Shown here: positions 8,013 to 16,136 of the stretch, in pieces
Position numbering within the stretch: position 1 is the first letter of the stretch
Layout of the letters: each line of letters opens with the position of its first letter
Source: JAGOCV01 sp049445855
GTDB taxonomy: Bacteria > Pseudomonadota > Gammaproteobacteria > Burkholderiales > Burkholderiaceae_C
Assembly: GCF_049445855.1 (NCBI RefSeq)
Contig: NZ_JBMSDV010000002.1
Span: forward strand, 372,001 to 436,000
Length of the DNA stretch: 64,000 nt
Direction: 5' to 3'
Notes under the pieces: model-generated
What the model saw: the letters and a program-made list of their open reading frames with translations, nothing else
The model's database searches: none
What the model was told of the DNA's origin: nothing
Program-made: the position numbers and the translations under genes

Positions 8013-9920
8013 ATGATCCAGATTACGCTTCCCGACAATTCGAAACGCGAATTTCCTGGTCCTGTCTCGGTGGCCGATGTCGCCAAGGCCATCGGCCCCG
8101 GCCTTGCCAAGATGACCGTTGCCGGCAAGGTGGACGGGAAGCTGGTCGACGCGAGCGATGTCATCGATCACAGCGCCAAGCTGCAGATCATCACGCCGCG
8201 TGACCAGGAGGGCGTGGAGATCATCCGCCACTCCACGGCCCACCTCGTGGGGCACGCCGTGAAGCAGCTGTATCCGACGGCCCGCATGGTCATCGGCCCG
8301 GTGATCGACGAAGGCTTCTACTACGACGTCGCTTATGAGCGCCCGTTCACGCCGGAAGATCTGGCGGCCATCGAGCAACGCATGCGCGAACTGATTGCGC
8401 AGGACTACGACGTCGTCAAGAAGATGACGCCGCGCGCCGAGGTCATCGAGGTGTTCAGGTCGAGGGGCGAAGACTACAAGCTGCGCCTCGTCGAGGACAT
8501 GCCCGACGAGCAGGCGATGGGCCTTTACTACCATCAGGAATACGTGGACATGTGCCGCGGCCCTCACGTGCCCAACACGCGCTTTCTCAAGGTCTTCAAG
8601 CTGACCAAGCTTGCCGGTGCCTACTGGCGAGGCGATGCGAAGAACGAGCAACTGCAGCGCATCTACGGAACGGCGTGGGCCGACAAGAAGGATCTGGATG
8701 CATACATCCAGCGCATCGAGGAAGCCGAGAAGCGCGACCACCGCAAGCTCGGCCGTGAGCTCGACCTGTTCCACATCGACGACGTGGCACCCGGCGTGGT
8801 GTTCTGGCACCCCAAGGGCTGGGCCATCTGGCAGGTGGTCGAGCAGTACATGCGCGGCGTCTACCGCGACACGGGCTACCAGGAGGTCAAGGGACCGCAG
8901 ATCCTGGACAAGAGCCTCTGGGAGAAGACGGGGCACTGGCAGAACTACCGCGACAACATGTTCACGACGGAGAGCGAAAAGCGTGAGTACGCGCTCAAGC
9001 CTATGAACTGCCCGGGCCACGTGCTGATCTTCAAGTCCGGCCTGCGCAGCTACCGTGACCTGCCGATCCGCTACGGCGAATTCGGCCAGTGCCACCGGAA
9101 CGAACCCTCGGGAGGGCTGCACGGCATCATGCGTGTGCGTGGCTTCACGCAGGACGACGGTCATATCTTCTGCACGGAAGACCAGATCCTGGACGAGTGC
9201 GTGGCCTACACGGGGCAGCTCCTCCAGGTCTATGCCGACTTCGGTTTCAAGGACATCCTCTACAAGGTGGCCACGCGCCCGGAGCACCGCATCGGTTCGG
9301 ACGAGCTGTGGGACAAGGCCGAAGGCGCGCTGATGGAAGCGCTGCGCCTTTCGGGTGTGGATTTCGTGATTGCCCCGGGTGACGGTGCTTTCTACGGGCC
9401 GAAGATCGAATACACGCTCAAGGACGCGCTCGGGCGCCAGTGGCAGTGCGGCACGATGCAGGTGGACTTCAACATGGCAGAGCGCCTTGATGCCGAATAC
9501 GTCACGGAGACGAGCGGGCGGGCACACCCCGTCATGCTGCACCGGGCCATCGTCGGGAGTCTGGAGCGTTTCATCGGCATGCTCATCGAGAATCATGCCG
9601 GTGCATTGCCTGCCTGGCTCGCTCCGGTGCAGGTGGCGGTGCTCAATATCAGCGAATCGCAGGCCGAATATGCCGCGGAAGTTGCCAAAAGGCTGCAAAA
9701 TCAAGGGCTTAGAGTTGATCTGGACCTGCACAACGACAAAATTACGTATAAAATACGGAAGCATTCGTTGCAAAAGCTCCCTTTCATCCTCGTCGTGGGC
9801 GAGAAAGAGAAGGAGACAGGCGCAGTCGCAGTGCGCGCCCGGGGTAACCAAGACCTCGGAGTCATGTCCCTCGATTCATTCCTCCAGAAGATTTCGGGCG
9901 ATATTGCCAGCAAGGTCTGA
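8013..9920 (+). CDS. thrS: Threonyl-tRNA synthetase
   Basis: A 635-residue class II synthetase that charges tRNA-Thr. Domains in order: N-terminal TGS (about 1-62), the editing domain with the zinc-type HSTAHLVGHA segment and later a YYDV motif, the catalytic core with MNCPGHVLIF, the motif-2 region FGQCHRNEPSG and GTMQVDFNMAERL, and the C-terminal anticodon-binding domain. The ATG at 8013 starts the TGS domain (MIQITLPDNS); longer upstream reading passes through the attenuator hairpins and is rejected. It is the first structural gene of the translation operon. Confidence 0.98.
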   Translation: MIQITLPDNSKREFPGPVSVADVAKAIGPGLAKMTVAGKVDGKLVDASDVIDHSAKLQIITPRDQEGVEIIRHSTAHLVGHAVKQLYPTARMVIGPVIDEGFYYDVAYERPFTPEDLAAIEQRMRELIAQDYDVVKKMTPRAEVIEVFRSRGEDYKLRLVEDMPDEQAMGLYYHQEYVDMCRGPHVPNTRFLKVFKLTKLAGAYWRGDAKNEQLQRIYGTAWADKKDLDAYIQRIEEAEKRDHRKLGRELDLFHIDDVAPGVVFWHPKGWAIWQVVEQYMRGVYRDTGYQEVKGPQILDKSLWEKTGHWQNYRDNMFTTESEKREYALKPMNCPGHVLIFKSGLRSYRDLPIRYGEFGQCHRNEPSGGLHGIMRVRGFTQDDGHIFCTEDQILDECVAYTGQLLQVYADFGFKDILYKVATRPEHRIGSDELWDKAEGALMEALRLSGVDFVIAPGDGAFYGPKIEYTLKDALGRQWQCGTMQVDFNMAERLDAEYVTETSGRAHPVMLHRAIVGSLERFIGMLIENHAGALPAWLAPVQVAVLNISESQAEYAAEVAKRLQNQGLRVDLDLHNDKITYKIRKHSLQKLPFILVVGEKEKETGAVAVRARGNQDLGVMSLDSFLQKISGDIASKV

Positions 9921-9966
9921 GCTTTCCTGAAGCAGGCCTCGCGAGCGCGTCGTGGTGACTGCAGGC

Positions 9967-9990
9967 GCCGCCTTCGGGCGGCAGTTTTTT
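9967..9990 (+). terminator. UUCG-loop hairpin between thrS and infC
   Basis: GCCGCC and GGCGGC form a 6-base stem closed by a C(TTCG)G tetraloop, then AG and six T (9985-9990). The infC ribosome site starts two bases later. It probably reduces read-through into infC rather than ending the operon completely. Confidence 0.65.
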
Positions 9991-10004
9991 CAAGGATTTG
10001 AACC

Positions 10005-10598
10005 ATCGCTACTGAATTTCGTGATCGCCGCCAGCGCGAAGAACGCAAACACCGTCTGAACCGGGAAATCATGGCCCCGGAGGTCCGCCTGAGCGGGCCT
10101 GAAAACGAACCACTGGGCATCGTCAGCCTCGCAGAAGCCCTGCGCATGGCCGGTGAACTCGACGTGGATCTGGTTGAAATTGCCGCCACCGCAAACCCGC
10201 CGGTTTGCCGTTTGATGGATTACGGCAAGTTCAAATACCAGGAACAGAAAAAGGCGGCCGAGGCGAAATCGAAGCAGAAGGTCATCGAGGTCAAGGAAAT
10301 CAAGTTCCGGCCCGGTACCGACGATGGTGACTACAACATCAAGATGCGCAACATCAAGCGCTTTCTTGATGAGGGTGACAAATGCAAGATCACGCTGCGC
10401 TTCCGTGGCCGCGAGATCACGCACCAGGAGATCGGCATGGCGCTGTTGCAGCGCATCCGTGACGACCTGGCAGACCTGATTGTCGTCGAGCAGTTTCCCA
10501 AGCTCGAAGGCCGGCAGATGATCATGATGATCGCGCCGGGCAAGAAAAAGTCGGGCGCAGCCGCAGGCAAACCCGCCGAGGCCACGCAAGCGGCCTGA
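10005..10598 (+). CDS. infC: Translation initiation factor IF-3, ATC start codon
   Basis: A 197-residue protein that binds the 30S subunit, keeps the subunits apart and checks the initiator tRNA. The first ATG (10071) would cut off the conserved N-terminus. In frame upstream, ATC at 10005 begins IATEFRDRRQREERKHRLNR, preceded by AAGGA at 9992-9996, 8 bases away. An AUU or AUC start is the known device by which IF-3 represses its own translation. The linker YQEQKKAAEAKSK and the C-domain EIKFRP are present. The C-terminal tail is rich in lysine and alanine. Confidence 0.95.
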   Translation: MATEFRDRRQREERKHRLNREIMAPEVRLSGPENEPLGIVSLAEALRMAGELDVDLVEIAATANPPVCRLMDYGKFKYQEQKKAAEAKSKQKVIEVKEIKFRPGTDDGDYNIKMRNIKRFLDEGDKCKITLRFRGREITHQEIGMALLQRIRDDLADLIVVEQFPKLEGRQMIMMIAPGKKKSGAAAGKPAEATQAA

Positions 10599-10610
10599 AG
10601 AGAAAAAAGG

Positions 10611-10692
10611 GGTTCCGGCAGGTTGGTCGCCAGCCGGTTCCCTGCGGATGCGCAAGCATCCGCGAACTGCATGGTCCGCAAGGGCCGTGCAG
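10611..10692 (+). ncRNA. Structured leader RNA between infC and rpmI
   Basis: Three hairpins stand in a row. CCGGC/GCCGG (10615-10637) is first. Next, GCGGATGC and GCATCCGC form a perfect 8-base stem with a GCAA loop (10644-10663). Then an 11-base stem with two G-U pairs joins 10667-10677 to 10682-10692, also with a GCAA loop. In E. coli and Bacillus, L20 represses the rpmI-rplT mRNA through a leader structure here, so this is a candidate L20 autoregulatory element. Confidence 0.5.
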
Positions 10693-10770
10693 CAAACCAA
10701 GTGGCTCGGGGCCAACAAGTCTGCGTCAGGTTCGCAGCGCCTCACGAGCACAAACGAGAAGGAGCATTCA

Positions 10771-10974
10771 ATGCCCAAAATGAAGACCAAGAGCAGCGCG
10801 AAAAAGCGTTTTCGCGTTCGTCCGGGTGGTACCGTCAAGCGCGGTCAAGCCTTCAAGCGTCACATCCTGACCAAGAAGACCACCAAGAACAAGCGCCACC
10901 TGCGTGGAGCCGTTTCTGTTCATGAGACCAACATGGGTCACATGGCACAGATGCTGCCCCTGCAAGGCCTTTGA
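10771..10974 (+). CDS. rpmI: 50S ribosomal protein L35
   Basis: A 67-residue, very basic ribosomal protein of the large subunit. It starts MPKMKTKSSAKKRF, has the family motif KRHILTKKTTKNKR, and ends near the usual length. The ATG at 10771 follows GAGAAGGAG; the longer upstream frame runs through the structured leader and is not coding. rplT follows after 26 bases, as in most bacteria. Confidence 0.97.
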   Translation: MPKMKTKSSAKKRFRVRPGGTVKRGQAFKRHILTKKTTKNKRHLRGAVSVHETNMGHMAQMLPLQGL

Positions 10975-11000
10975 TCAACTGACGAACAAGGAGAACTGAT

Positions 11001-11360
11001 ATGCCTCGCGTCAAACGTGGTGTTACTGCCCGCGCACGTCACAAGAAGGTCCTGGCCCTGGCCAAGGGTTTCCGCGGTCGCCGCGGCAATGTCTTCCGCA
11101 TCGCCAAAGAAGCGGTGATGAAGGCTGGGCAATATGCCTACCGTGACCGCCGTGCCAAGAAGCGTGTATTCCGTCAGCTGTGGATCGCCCGTATCAACGC
11201 CGCCGCGCGTGAAATGGGCCTGACCTACAGCCAGTTTGCCAACGGCCTCAAGAAGGCATCCATCGAGATCGACCGCAAGATGCTGGCCGACCTCGCGGTG
11301 CACGACAAGGCTGCTTTTGGCAGCATCGTGGAGCAAGTCAAGGCCAAGCTGGCTGCTTGA
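11001..11360 (+). CDS. rplT: 50S ribosomal protein L20
   Basis: A 119-residue protein (MPRVKRGVTARARHKKVL) needed for early assembly of the 50S subunit. Its basic N-terminal tail threads through 23S rRNA; the C-terminal globular part ends with SIVEQVKAKLAA. In other bacteria L20 also binds the rpmI leader to repress this operon, which gives meaning to the hairpins upstream. AAGGAGAA precedes the ATG. Confidence 0.98.
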   Translation: MPRVKRGVTARARHKKVLALAKGFRGRRGNVFRIAKEAVMKAGQYAYRDRRAKKRVFRQLWIARINAAAREMGLTYSQFANGLKKASIEIDRKMLADLAVHDKAAFGSIVEQVKAKLAA

Positions 11361-11423
11361 TCGCACGATGACGCTGCCGGCGTGACCTGTTCACACCGGC
11401 GGCGGAATTCACAAGCAAACCAC

Positions 11424-11463
11424 AAGGGCTGAGGCTTGCAGGCTTCAGCCCTTTCTTTTTTTT
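11424..11463 (+). terminator. Strong hairpin between rplT and pheS
   Basis: AAGGGCTGAGGC and GCTTCAGCCCTT form a 12-base stem with one G-U pair and a TTGCAG loop, followed by a long T-rich tract to 11463. pheS starts 26 bases later. It could end the ribosomal transcript or act as an attenuator. I found no phenylalanine-rich leader peptide in the 128-base gap. Confidence 0.8.
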
Positions 11464-11488
11464 CACGCTTCCTTTCACGAATTCAAAG

Positions 11489-12544
11489 ATGAACGAGTTG
11501 GACACCCTGGTCGACGAAGCGAAAGTCGCCTTCAGCAAGGCTGGCACGCCCGCCGATCTGGAGAACGTCAAGGCCCAGTACCTGGGCAAGTCGGGGCGCA
11601 TCACCGAACTGATGAAGGGCATGGCCCAGCTGTCGGTCGAGGAGAAGAAAACCCGCGGCGCGGCCGTCAACGTGGCCAAGCAGGCGGTCGAAGCCGCGCT
11701 GAATGCCCGCCGCCAGGCGCTGGCCGATGCCGAACTCGACATCCAGCTCAAGGCCGAGGCGCTCGACGTCACGCTGCCCGGCCGCCGCCGTCAGGCGGGT
11801 GGCCTGCATCCGGTCAGCCGCACGATGGAGCGCATCGAACAGATTTTCGGCAGCATGGGCTTCGACGTGGCCGACGGCCCCGAGATCGAGTCCGACTGGT
11901 ACAGCTTCACGTCGCTGAACAACCCGCCGAACCACCCGGCGCGTTCCATGCAGGACACGTTCTACGTGGACATGAAGGGCGACGACGGTATTCCGTACAA
12001 CCTGCGTCCGCACACAAGCCCGATGCAGGTCCGTTATGCGCACCAGCACATCAAGAAGCATGCGGACCTCGTGAAGGCCGGCGGGACGATGCCCGAGATC
12101 CGGGTCATCGCGCCGGGTCGCACCTACCGCGTCGACAGCGACGCCACGCACTCCCCGATGTTCCACCAGTGCGAAGGCCTGTGGCTGGGCGAGAACGTTT
12201 CGTTCAAGGACCTGAAGGTCGTCTTCACCGATTTCTGCCGCACGTTCTTCGAAAGCGATGACCTCGTGCTGCGCTTCCGCCCCAGCTTCTTCCCGTTCAC
12301 CGAGCCGAGCGCCGAGATCGATATCCAGTTCCAGAGCGGCCCGTTGGCCGGCCGCTGGCTCGAAGTGGCGGGCTCCGGTCAGGTGCATCCCCAGGTGGTG
12401 CGCAACATGGGCCTCGACCCCGAGCGCCATATCGGCTTCGCTTTCGGCATGGGTCCGGACCGCCTGACCATGCTGCGCTATGGCGTGAACGATCTGCGCC
12501 TGTTCTTCGACGGCGACATCCGTTTCCTGCGCCAGTTCCAATAA
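11489..12544 (+). CDS. pheS: Phenylalanyl-tRNA synthetase, alpha subunit
   Basis: A 351-residue catalytic subunit of the alpha2-beta2 PheRS that charges tRNA-Phe. It has an N-terminal coiled-coil arm (about 1-85) that grips the tRNA, then the class II core: the motif-2 region (VIAPGRTYRVDSDATHSPMF) and the C-terminal motif 3 with GMGPDRLTMLRYG. Length and ending are normal. It starts at the ATG at 11489. pheT begins 21 bases after its stop, so the two are made together. Confidence 0.97.
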   Translation: MNELDTLVDEAKVAFSKAGTPADLENVKAQYLGKSGRITELMKGMAQLSVEEKKTRGAAVNVAKQAVEAALNARRQALADAELDIQLKAEALDVTLPGRRRQAGGLHPVSRTMERIEQIFGSMGFDVADGPEIESDWYSFTSLNNPPNHPARSMQDTFYVDMKGDDGIPYNLRPHTSPMQVRYAHQHIKKHADLVKAGGTMPEIRVIAPGRTYRVDSDATHSPMFHQCEGLWLGENVSFKDLKVVFTDFCRTFFESDDLVLRFRPSFFPFTEPSAEIDIQFQSGPLAGRWLEVAGSGQVHPQVVRNMGLDPERHIGFAFGMGPDRLTMLRYGVNDLRLFFDGDIRFLRQFQ

Positions 12545-12565
12545 AAACGAAACGAGATCCAGGAT

Positions 12566-15010
12566 ATGCAATTTCCGGAATCATGGTTGCGAGAGTTCTG
12601 CAACCCGCCTTTGACGACGGCCCAGTTGGCCGACACGCTGACCATGGCCGGTCTGGAGGTCGAAGACCTGCATCCGGTCGCACCGCCTTTCAGCAAGGTG
12701 GTGGTCGGCGAGATCAAGGAAGCCGTGCAGCACCCCAACGCCGATCGCCTGCGCGTGTGCCAGGTGGACGTGGGGCAGGGCGCCTTGCTCAACATCGTCT
12801 GTGGTGCGCCCAACGCGCGCGTCGGCATCAGGGTGCCTTGTGCGCTGGTGGGTGCCGAACTGCCGCCGGGTGAAGACGGCAAGCCGTTTGCAATCAAGCT
12901 GGGAAAGCTTCGCGGCGTTGAAAGCCAGGGCATGCTGTGCTCGGCGCGCGAACTCAAGCTGAACGACGACCATGGCGGCCTGCTCGAGCTCGACGCGGCA
13001 GCACCCATCGGCGCAAACATCCGCGACGTGCTCCAGCTCGACGACACCGTCTTCACGCTCAAGCTCACGCCCAACCTGGCGCATGGCCTGAGCGTTTATG
13101 GCGTGGCACGCGAAGTCTCGGCATTGACTGGTGCCCCGCTGAACACGCCCGCCATCGCGCCGGTGAAGACGGGCTCGAAGGATGTGCTGCCGGTGAAGGT
13201 CAGCGCGCCCGATCTTTGCGGCCGCTTCTCCGGCCGCATCATCCGCAACGTGAACACCAAGGCGGCCACGCCGGCGTGGATGGTCGATCGCCTCGCCCGT
13301 TGCGGCCAGCGCAGCGTGACCGCGCTGGTGGACATCTCGAACTATGTGATGTTCGAGTACAGCCGCCCGTCCCACATCTTCGACCTGGACAAGATCCACG
13401 GGGCGCTCGACGTGCGCTGGGGCAAGCCGGGCGAACAGCTCAAGCTGCTCAATGGCAACACGATCACCGTCGATGAAAAGGTCGGCGTCATCTCCGATGA
13501 CGTGCAGGTCGAGTCGCTCGCCGGCATCATGGGCGGCGACGCCACCGCCGTGTCCGACGACACGAAGAACATCTACGTCGAGGCGGCTTTCTGGTGGCCG
13601 CTGGCGGTGCAGGGCCGTTCGCGCCGTTTCAACTTTTCCACCGACGCTGGCCATCGTTTCGAGCGCGGCGTCGATCCGAGCCTGACTGTTGAGCACATCG
13701 AGCGCATCACGCAACTGATCATCGATATCTGTGGCACGCCCGACACGGTGTGCGGCCCTATCGACGACCAGACGCTGTCGTTGCCCGAAGCCAAGCCGGT
13801 GACGCTGCGCGTTGCACGAGCGGCCAAGGTCATTGGCATGCCGCTCACGCAGGAGCAATGCGCTGGCGCGCTGCGCCGCCTGGGGCTGGACGTTGCCGAG
13901 GGGCAGGGAACCCTCACCGTCACGCCACCGCCTTACCGCTTCGACCTGTCGATCGAGGAAGACCTCATCGAGGAAGTCGCGCGCATCATCGGCTACAACG
14001 CCCTGCCTGCCACACCACCGCTTGCGCCCATCACCGCGCGTGTTCGCACCGAGGCGCAGCGCAGTCGCTTCGCAGTGCGTCATGCGCTCGCAGGCCTTGG
14101 CTACCAGGAAACCATCAACTTCAGCTTCGTCGAAGAGCAGTGGGAAGCCGAACTTGCAGGCAACAAGGACCCGATCCGCCTGCTCAACCCGATCGCCAGC
14201 CAGATGAGCGTGATGCGCTCATCGCTGCTCGGCTCGTTGATCCAGGTGCTTCGCTTCAACCTCGACCGCAAGGCAACGCGTGTTCGCATCTTCGAGCAAG
14301 GGCGTGTGTACATGCGTGACGCCACTGTCGCGACCAGCGACACGACAGTGGCCGGCATCCGCCAGCCCATGCTGGTGGCGGGTCTGGCCTACGGCGATAC
14401 CGACGGCCTGCAGTGGGGCAACAAGGAAGGCCGCACCGATTTCTACGACGTCAAGGGTGATGTTGAAGCGCTGCTGTGGCCGATCGAGCCTGTGTTCGAG
14501 GCGGCGGAGCATCCCGCACTGCATCCGGGCCGTTCGGCTCGTGTGCTGGTGGATGGCCAGCCGATCGGCTTCGTGGGTGAACTGCATCCGCGCTGGCGTC
14601 AGTCTTACGAGTTGCCGCAGGCTCCCGTGCTGTTCGAGCTGTCGCTCGATGCCGTGTTGCGCAGGGACATACCCGTTGCTTCGCCGGTCGCGCGCTTCCA
14701 GTCCGTGGAGCGAGACCTGGCGCTCATCGTGGCCGATACCGTGAGTCACTCGTCGTTGATGGGTGCGATACACGCTGCGCCTGTCGCTGGCCTGCTTCGC
14801 GATGCGCTGCTGTTCGACGTGTACCGACCGCAGGTCAAGGCCGGGCAGGTTGCGCCGTCGTCCGGCCCCGCCGCGGGAGAGAAGAGCATGGCCGTGCGCT
14901 TGACGCTCAACAGCGACGAAGCCACACTGACCGAACAACAGATCGAATCGACCGTGCAGGCGGTGGTGCAAAGCCTTGCCGAGCAGACCGGCGCGCGTCT
15001 GCGCAGCTGA
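12566..15010 (+). CDS. pheT: Phenylalanyl-tRNA synthetase, beta subunit
   Basis: An 814-residue subunit that edits mischarged Tyr-tRNA-Phe and binds tRNA. In order: the EMAP-like tRNA-binding domain (about 40-150), the B3/B4 editing domain with ALVDISNYVMFE, the B5 domain, a pseudo-synthetase core and a C-terminal FDX-ACB anticodon domain (ARFQSVERDLALIV). It follows pheS closely and precedes ihfA by 26 bases, the classic pheST-ihfA order. Confidence 0.97.
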   Translation: MQFPESWLREFCNPPLTTAQLADTLTMAGLEVEDLHPVAPPFSKVVVGEIKEAVQHPNADRLRVCQVDVGQGALLNIVCGAPNARVGIRVPCALVGAELPPGEDGKPFAIKLGKLRGVESQGMLCSARELKLNDDHGGLLELDAAAPIGANIRDVLQLDDTVFTLKLTPNLAHGLSVYGVAREVSALTGAPLNTPAIAPVKTGSKDVLPVKVSAPDLCGRFSGRIIRNVNTKAATPAWMVDRLARCGQRSVTALVDISNYVMFEYSRPSHIFDLDKIHGALDVRWGKPGEQLKLLNGNTITVDEKVGVISDDVQVESLAGIMGGDATAVSDDTKNIYVEAAFWWPLAVQGRSRRFNFSTDAGHRFERGVDPSLTVEHIERITQLIIDICGTPDTVCGPIDDQTLSLPEAKPVTLRVARAAKVIGMPLTQEQCAGALRRLGLDVAEGQGTLTVTPPPYRFDLSIEEDLIEEVARIIGYNALPATPPLAPITARVRTEAQRSRFAVRHALAGLGYQETINFSFVEEQWEAELAGNKDPIRLLNPIASQMSVMRSSLLGSLIQVLRFNLDRKATRVRIFEQGRVYMRDATVATSDTTVAGIRQPMLVAGLAYGDTDGLQWGNKEGRTDFYDVKGDVEALLWPIEPVFEAAEHPALHPGRSARVLVDGQPIGFVGELHPRWRQSYELPQAPVLFELSLDAVLRRDIPVASPVARFQSVERDLALIVADTVSHSSLMGAIHAAPVAGLLRDALLFDVYRPQVKAGQVAPSSGPAAGEKSMAVRLTLNSDEATLTEQQIESTVQAVVQSLAEQTGARLRS

Positions 15011-15036
15011 GCGGAAGAGAACAACAGGAGGACCCC

Positions 15037-15378
15037 ATGGAATTCACCGTTGAAAGCCTGGAAACCCCGGCACTGACCAAGGCGCAACTCGCCGAGTTGC
15101 TGTTCGAGCAGATCGGCCTGAACAAGCGTGAGTCCAAGGACATGATCGACGCGTTTTTCGATCTCGTGTCCGACAGCCTGGTGGATGGCCGCGATGTGAA
15201 GATCTCCGGCTTCGGAAATTTCCAGATCCGCACCAAGGCCCCGCGCCCCGGGCGCAATCCGCGCACCGGCGAGGCCATTCCGATCCAGGCGCGCCGTGTG
15301 GTCACTTTCCACGCCAGCCACAAGCTCAAGGAGCAGATCCAGGGCAACGGGCAGGCGGCGGACTCCTCGGGCGATTGA
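15037..15378 (+). CDS. ihfA: Integration host factor, alpha subunit
   Basis: A 113-residue DNA-bending protein that pairs with IHF-beta. The HU/IHF signature GFGNFQIRTKAPRPGRNPRTG (about 64-84) includes the beta-arm proline that intercalates into DNA. It is a little longer than the E. coli protein owing to N- and C-terminal extensions. GGAGGA lies before the ATG. It probably shares the pheST transcript, as in E. coli. Confidence 0.95.
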   Translation: MEFTVESLETPALTKAQLAELLFEQIGLNKRESKDMIDAFFDLVSDSLVDGRDVKISGFGNFQIRTKAPRPGRNPRTGEAIPIQARRVVTFHASHKLKEQIQGNGQAADSSGD

Positions 15379-15506
15379 TCTTTTTTCCCGTTTTGGCCTT
15401 TCGGCCACGCCTTTTGTCGCGCAATCTCACCGTTGCGCTGAAGTCTTTGCGTGTCGGGTAAAGTTAGAGTAACCTCGAAACTTTCCCCTGTACAACATTG
15501 ATTTCA

Positions 15507-15956
15507 ATGGAGAAAGATCTCCCTCCAATCCCGGCAAAGCGCTACTTCACCATCGGTGAGGTCGGCGACCTGTGCGGCGTCAAGCCGCACGTGCTACGGT
15601 ATTGGGAGCAGGAGTTCACGCAACTGCGGCCCATGAAGCGGCGCGGCAACCGCCGCTATTACCAGCATCATGAGGTGCTCATGATCCGCCGCATCCGCGA
15701 CCTCCTCTACGACCAGGGCTTCACCATCAGCGGTGCCCGCAACAAGCTGCAGGAGCTTGTGCAGCTCGAGCGCGACAAACGTCGCAACGGCGAAGTGGCG
15801 CTTGACGGCGTTGACGTCATCGAGGTGGAAGACGATGCGGCCTTCGATGATTTCGACGAGACCGTGGACGGCATGGATTCCACGCTCACGCAGAAGCTCG
15901 TGCAACTGCGACGCGAATTGTTCGAAATTCGCGATCTCCTGTCCGCCACACACTGA
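15507..15956 (+). CDS. MerR family regulator downstream of ihfA
   Basis: A 149-residue protein whose winged helix-turn-helix (about residues 9-80) reads YFTIGEVGDLCGVKPHVLRY followed by WEQEF, the MlrA/CarA-like MerR pattern. The C-terminal part is acidic and helical and has no cysteine cluster, so metal sensing is unlikely. This gene between ihfA and tRNA-Pro is a recurrent neighbour in beta- and gammaproteobacteria. The ATG at 15507 was preferred to an in-frame TTG at 15498; neither has a strong ribosome site. The signal sensed is unknown. Confidence 0.85.
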   Translation: MEKDLPPIPAKRYFTIGEVGDLCGVKPHVLRYWEQEFTQLRPMKRRGNRRYYQHHEVLMIRRIRDLLYDQGFTISGARNKLQELVQLERDKRRNGEVALDGVDVIEVEDDAAFDDFDETVDGMDSTLTQKLVQLRRELFEIRDLLSATH

Positions 15957-15975
15957 ATGACGGCTTCGGCCGCGT

Positions 15976-15981
15976 TATAAT
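15976..15981 (+). promoter_or_regulatory. -10 box of the tRNA-Pro gene
   Basis: A consensus TATAAT ends 11 bases before the mature tRNA. The -35 region (around 15953-15958, CTGAAT) is poor and overlaps the end of the MerR gene. Confidence 0.65.
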
Positions 15982-15992
15982 CTGAGGCTCAT

Positions 15993-16069
15993 CGGCGTGT
16001 AGCGCAGCCTGGTAGCGCACTTGCATGGGGTGCAAGGGGTCGCGAGTTCGAATCCCGCCACGCCGACCA
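15993..16069 (+). tRNA. tRNA-Pro (anticodon GGG), CCA encoded
   Basis: A 77-nt cloverleaf. The acceptor stem pairs CGGCGTG (15993-15999) with CACGCCG (16059-16065), then A and the encoded CCA (16067-16069). The anticodon stem is CTTGC/GCAAG with the 7-base loop ATGGGGT, giving anticodon GGG, which reads CCC. The T loop has GTTCGAATC. It is followed by a strong hairpin. Confidence 0.96.
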
Positions 16070-16075
16070 TATTGA

Positions 16076-16108
16076 AAAGGGTTAGTAGCAGTCTGCTACT
16101 AACCCTTT
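16076..16108. terminator. Bidirectional terminator after tRNA-Pro
   Basis: AAAGGGTTAGTAGCA and TGCTACTAACCCTTT form a perfect 15-base stem with a 3-base loop (GTC). A and T tracts on both sides let it end the tRNA transcript and the convergent IclR gene. Confidence 0.85.
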
Positions 16109-16136
16109 GTCATTTCTGCGGGCTGAATTTCCGGGG

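Noticed and set aside
10071..10598. infC starting at the first ATG
   Set aside because: It would lose the conserved IF-3 N-terminus; the in-frame ATC at 10005 has a well-placed ribosome site.
11361..11423. Phenylalanine leader peptide before pheS
   Set aside because: The only ATG frame seen is five codons long (MTLPA) and contains no Phe.
15992..16110. tRNA gene as an integration site for a mobile element
   Set aside because: No integrase gene and no direct repeat of the tRNA 3' end were seen nearby; the flanking hairpin is an ordinary terminator.
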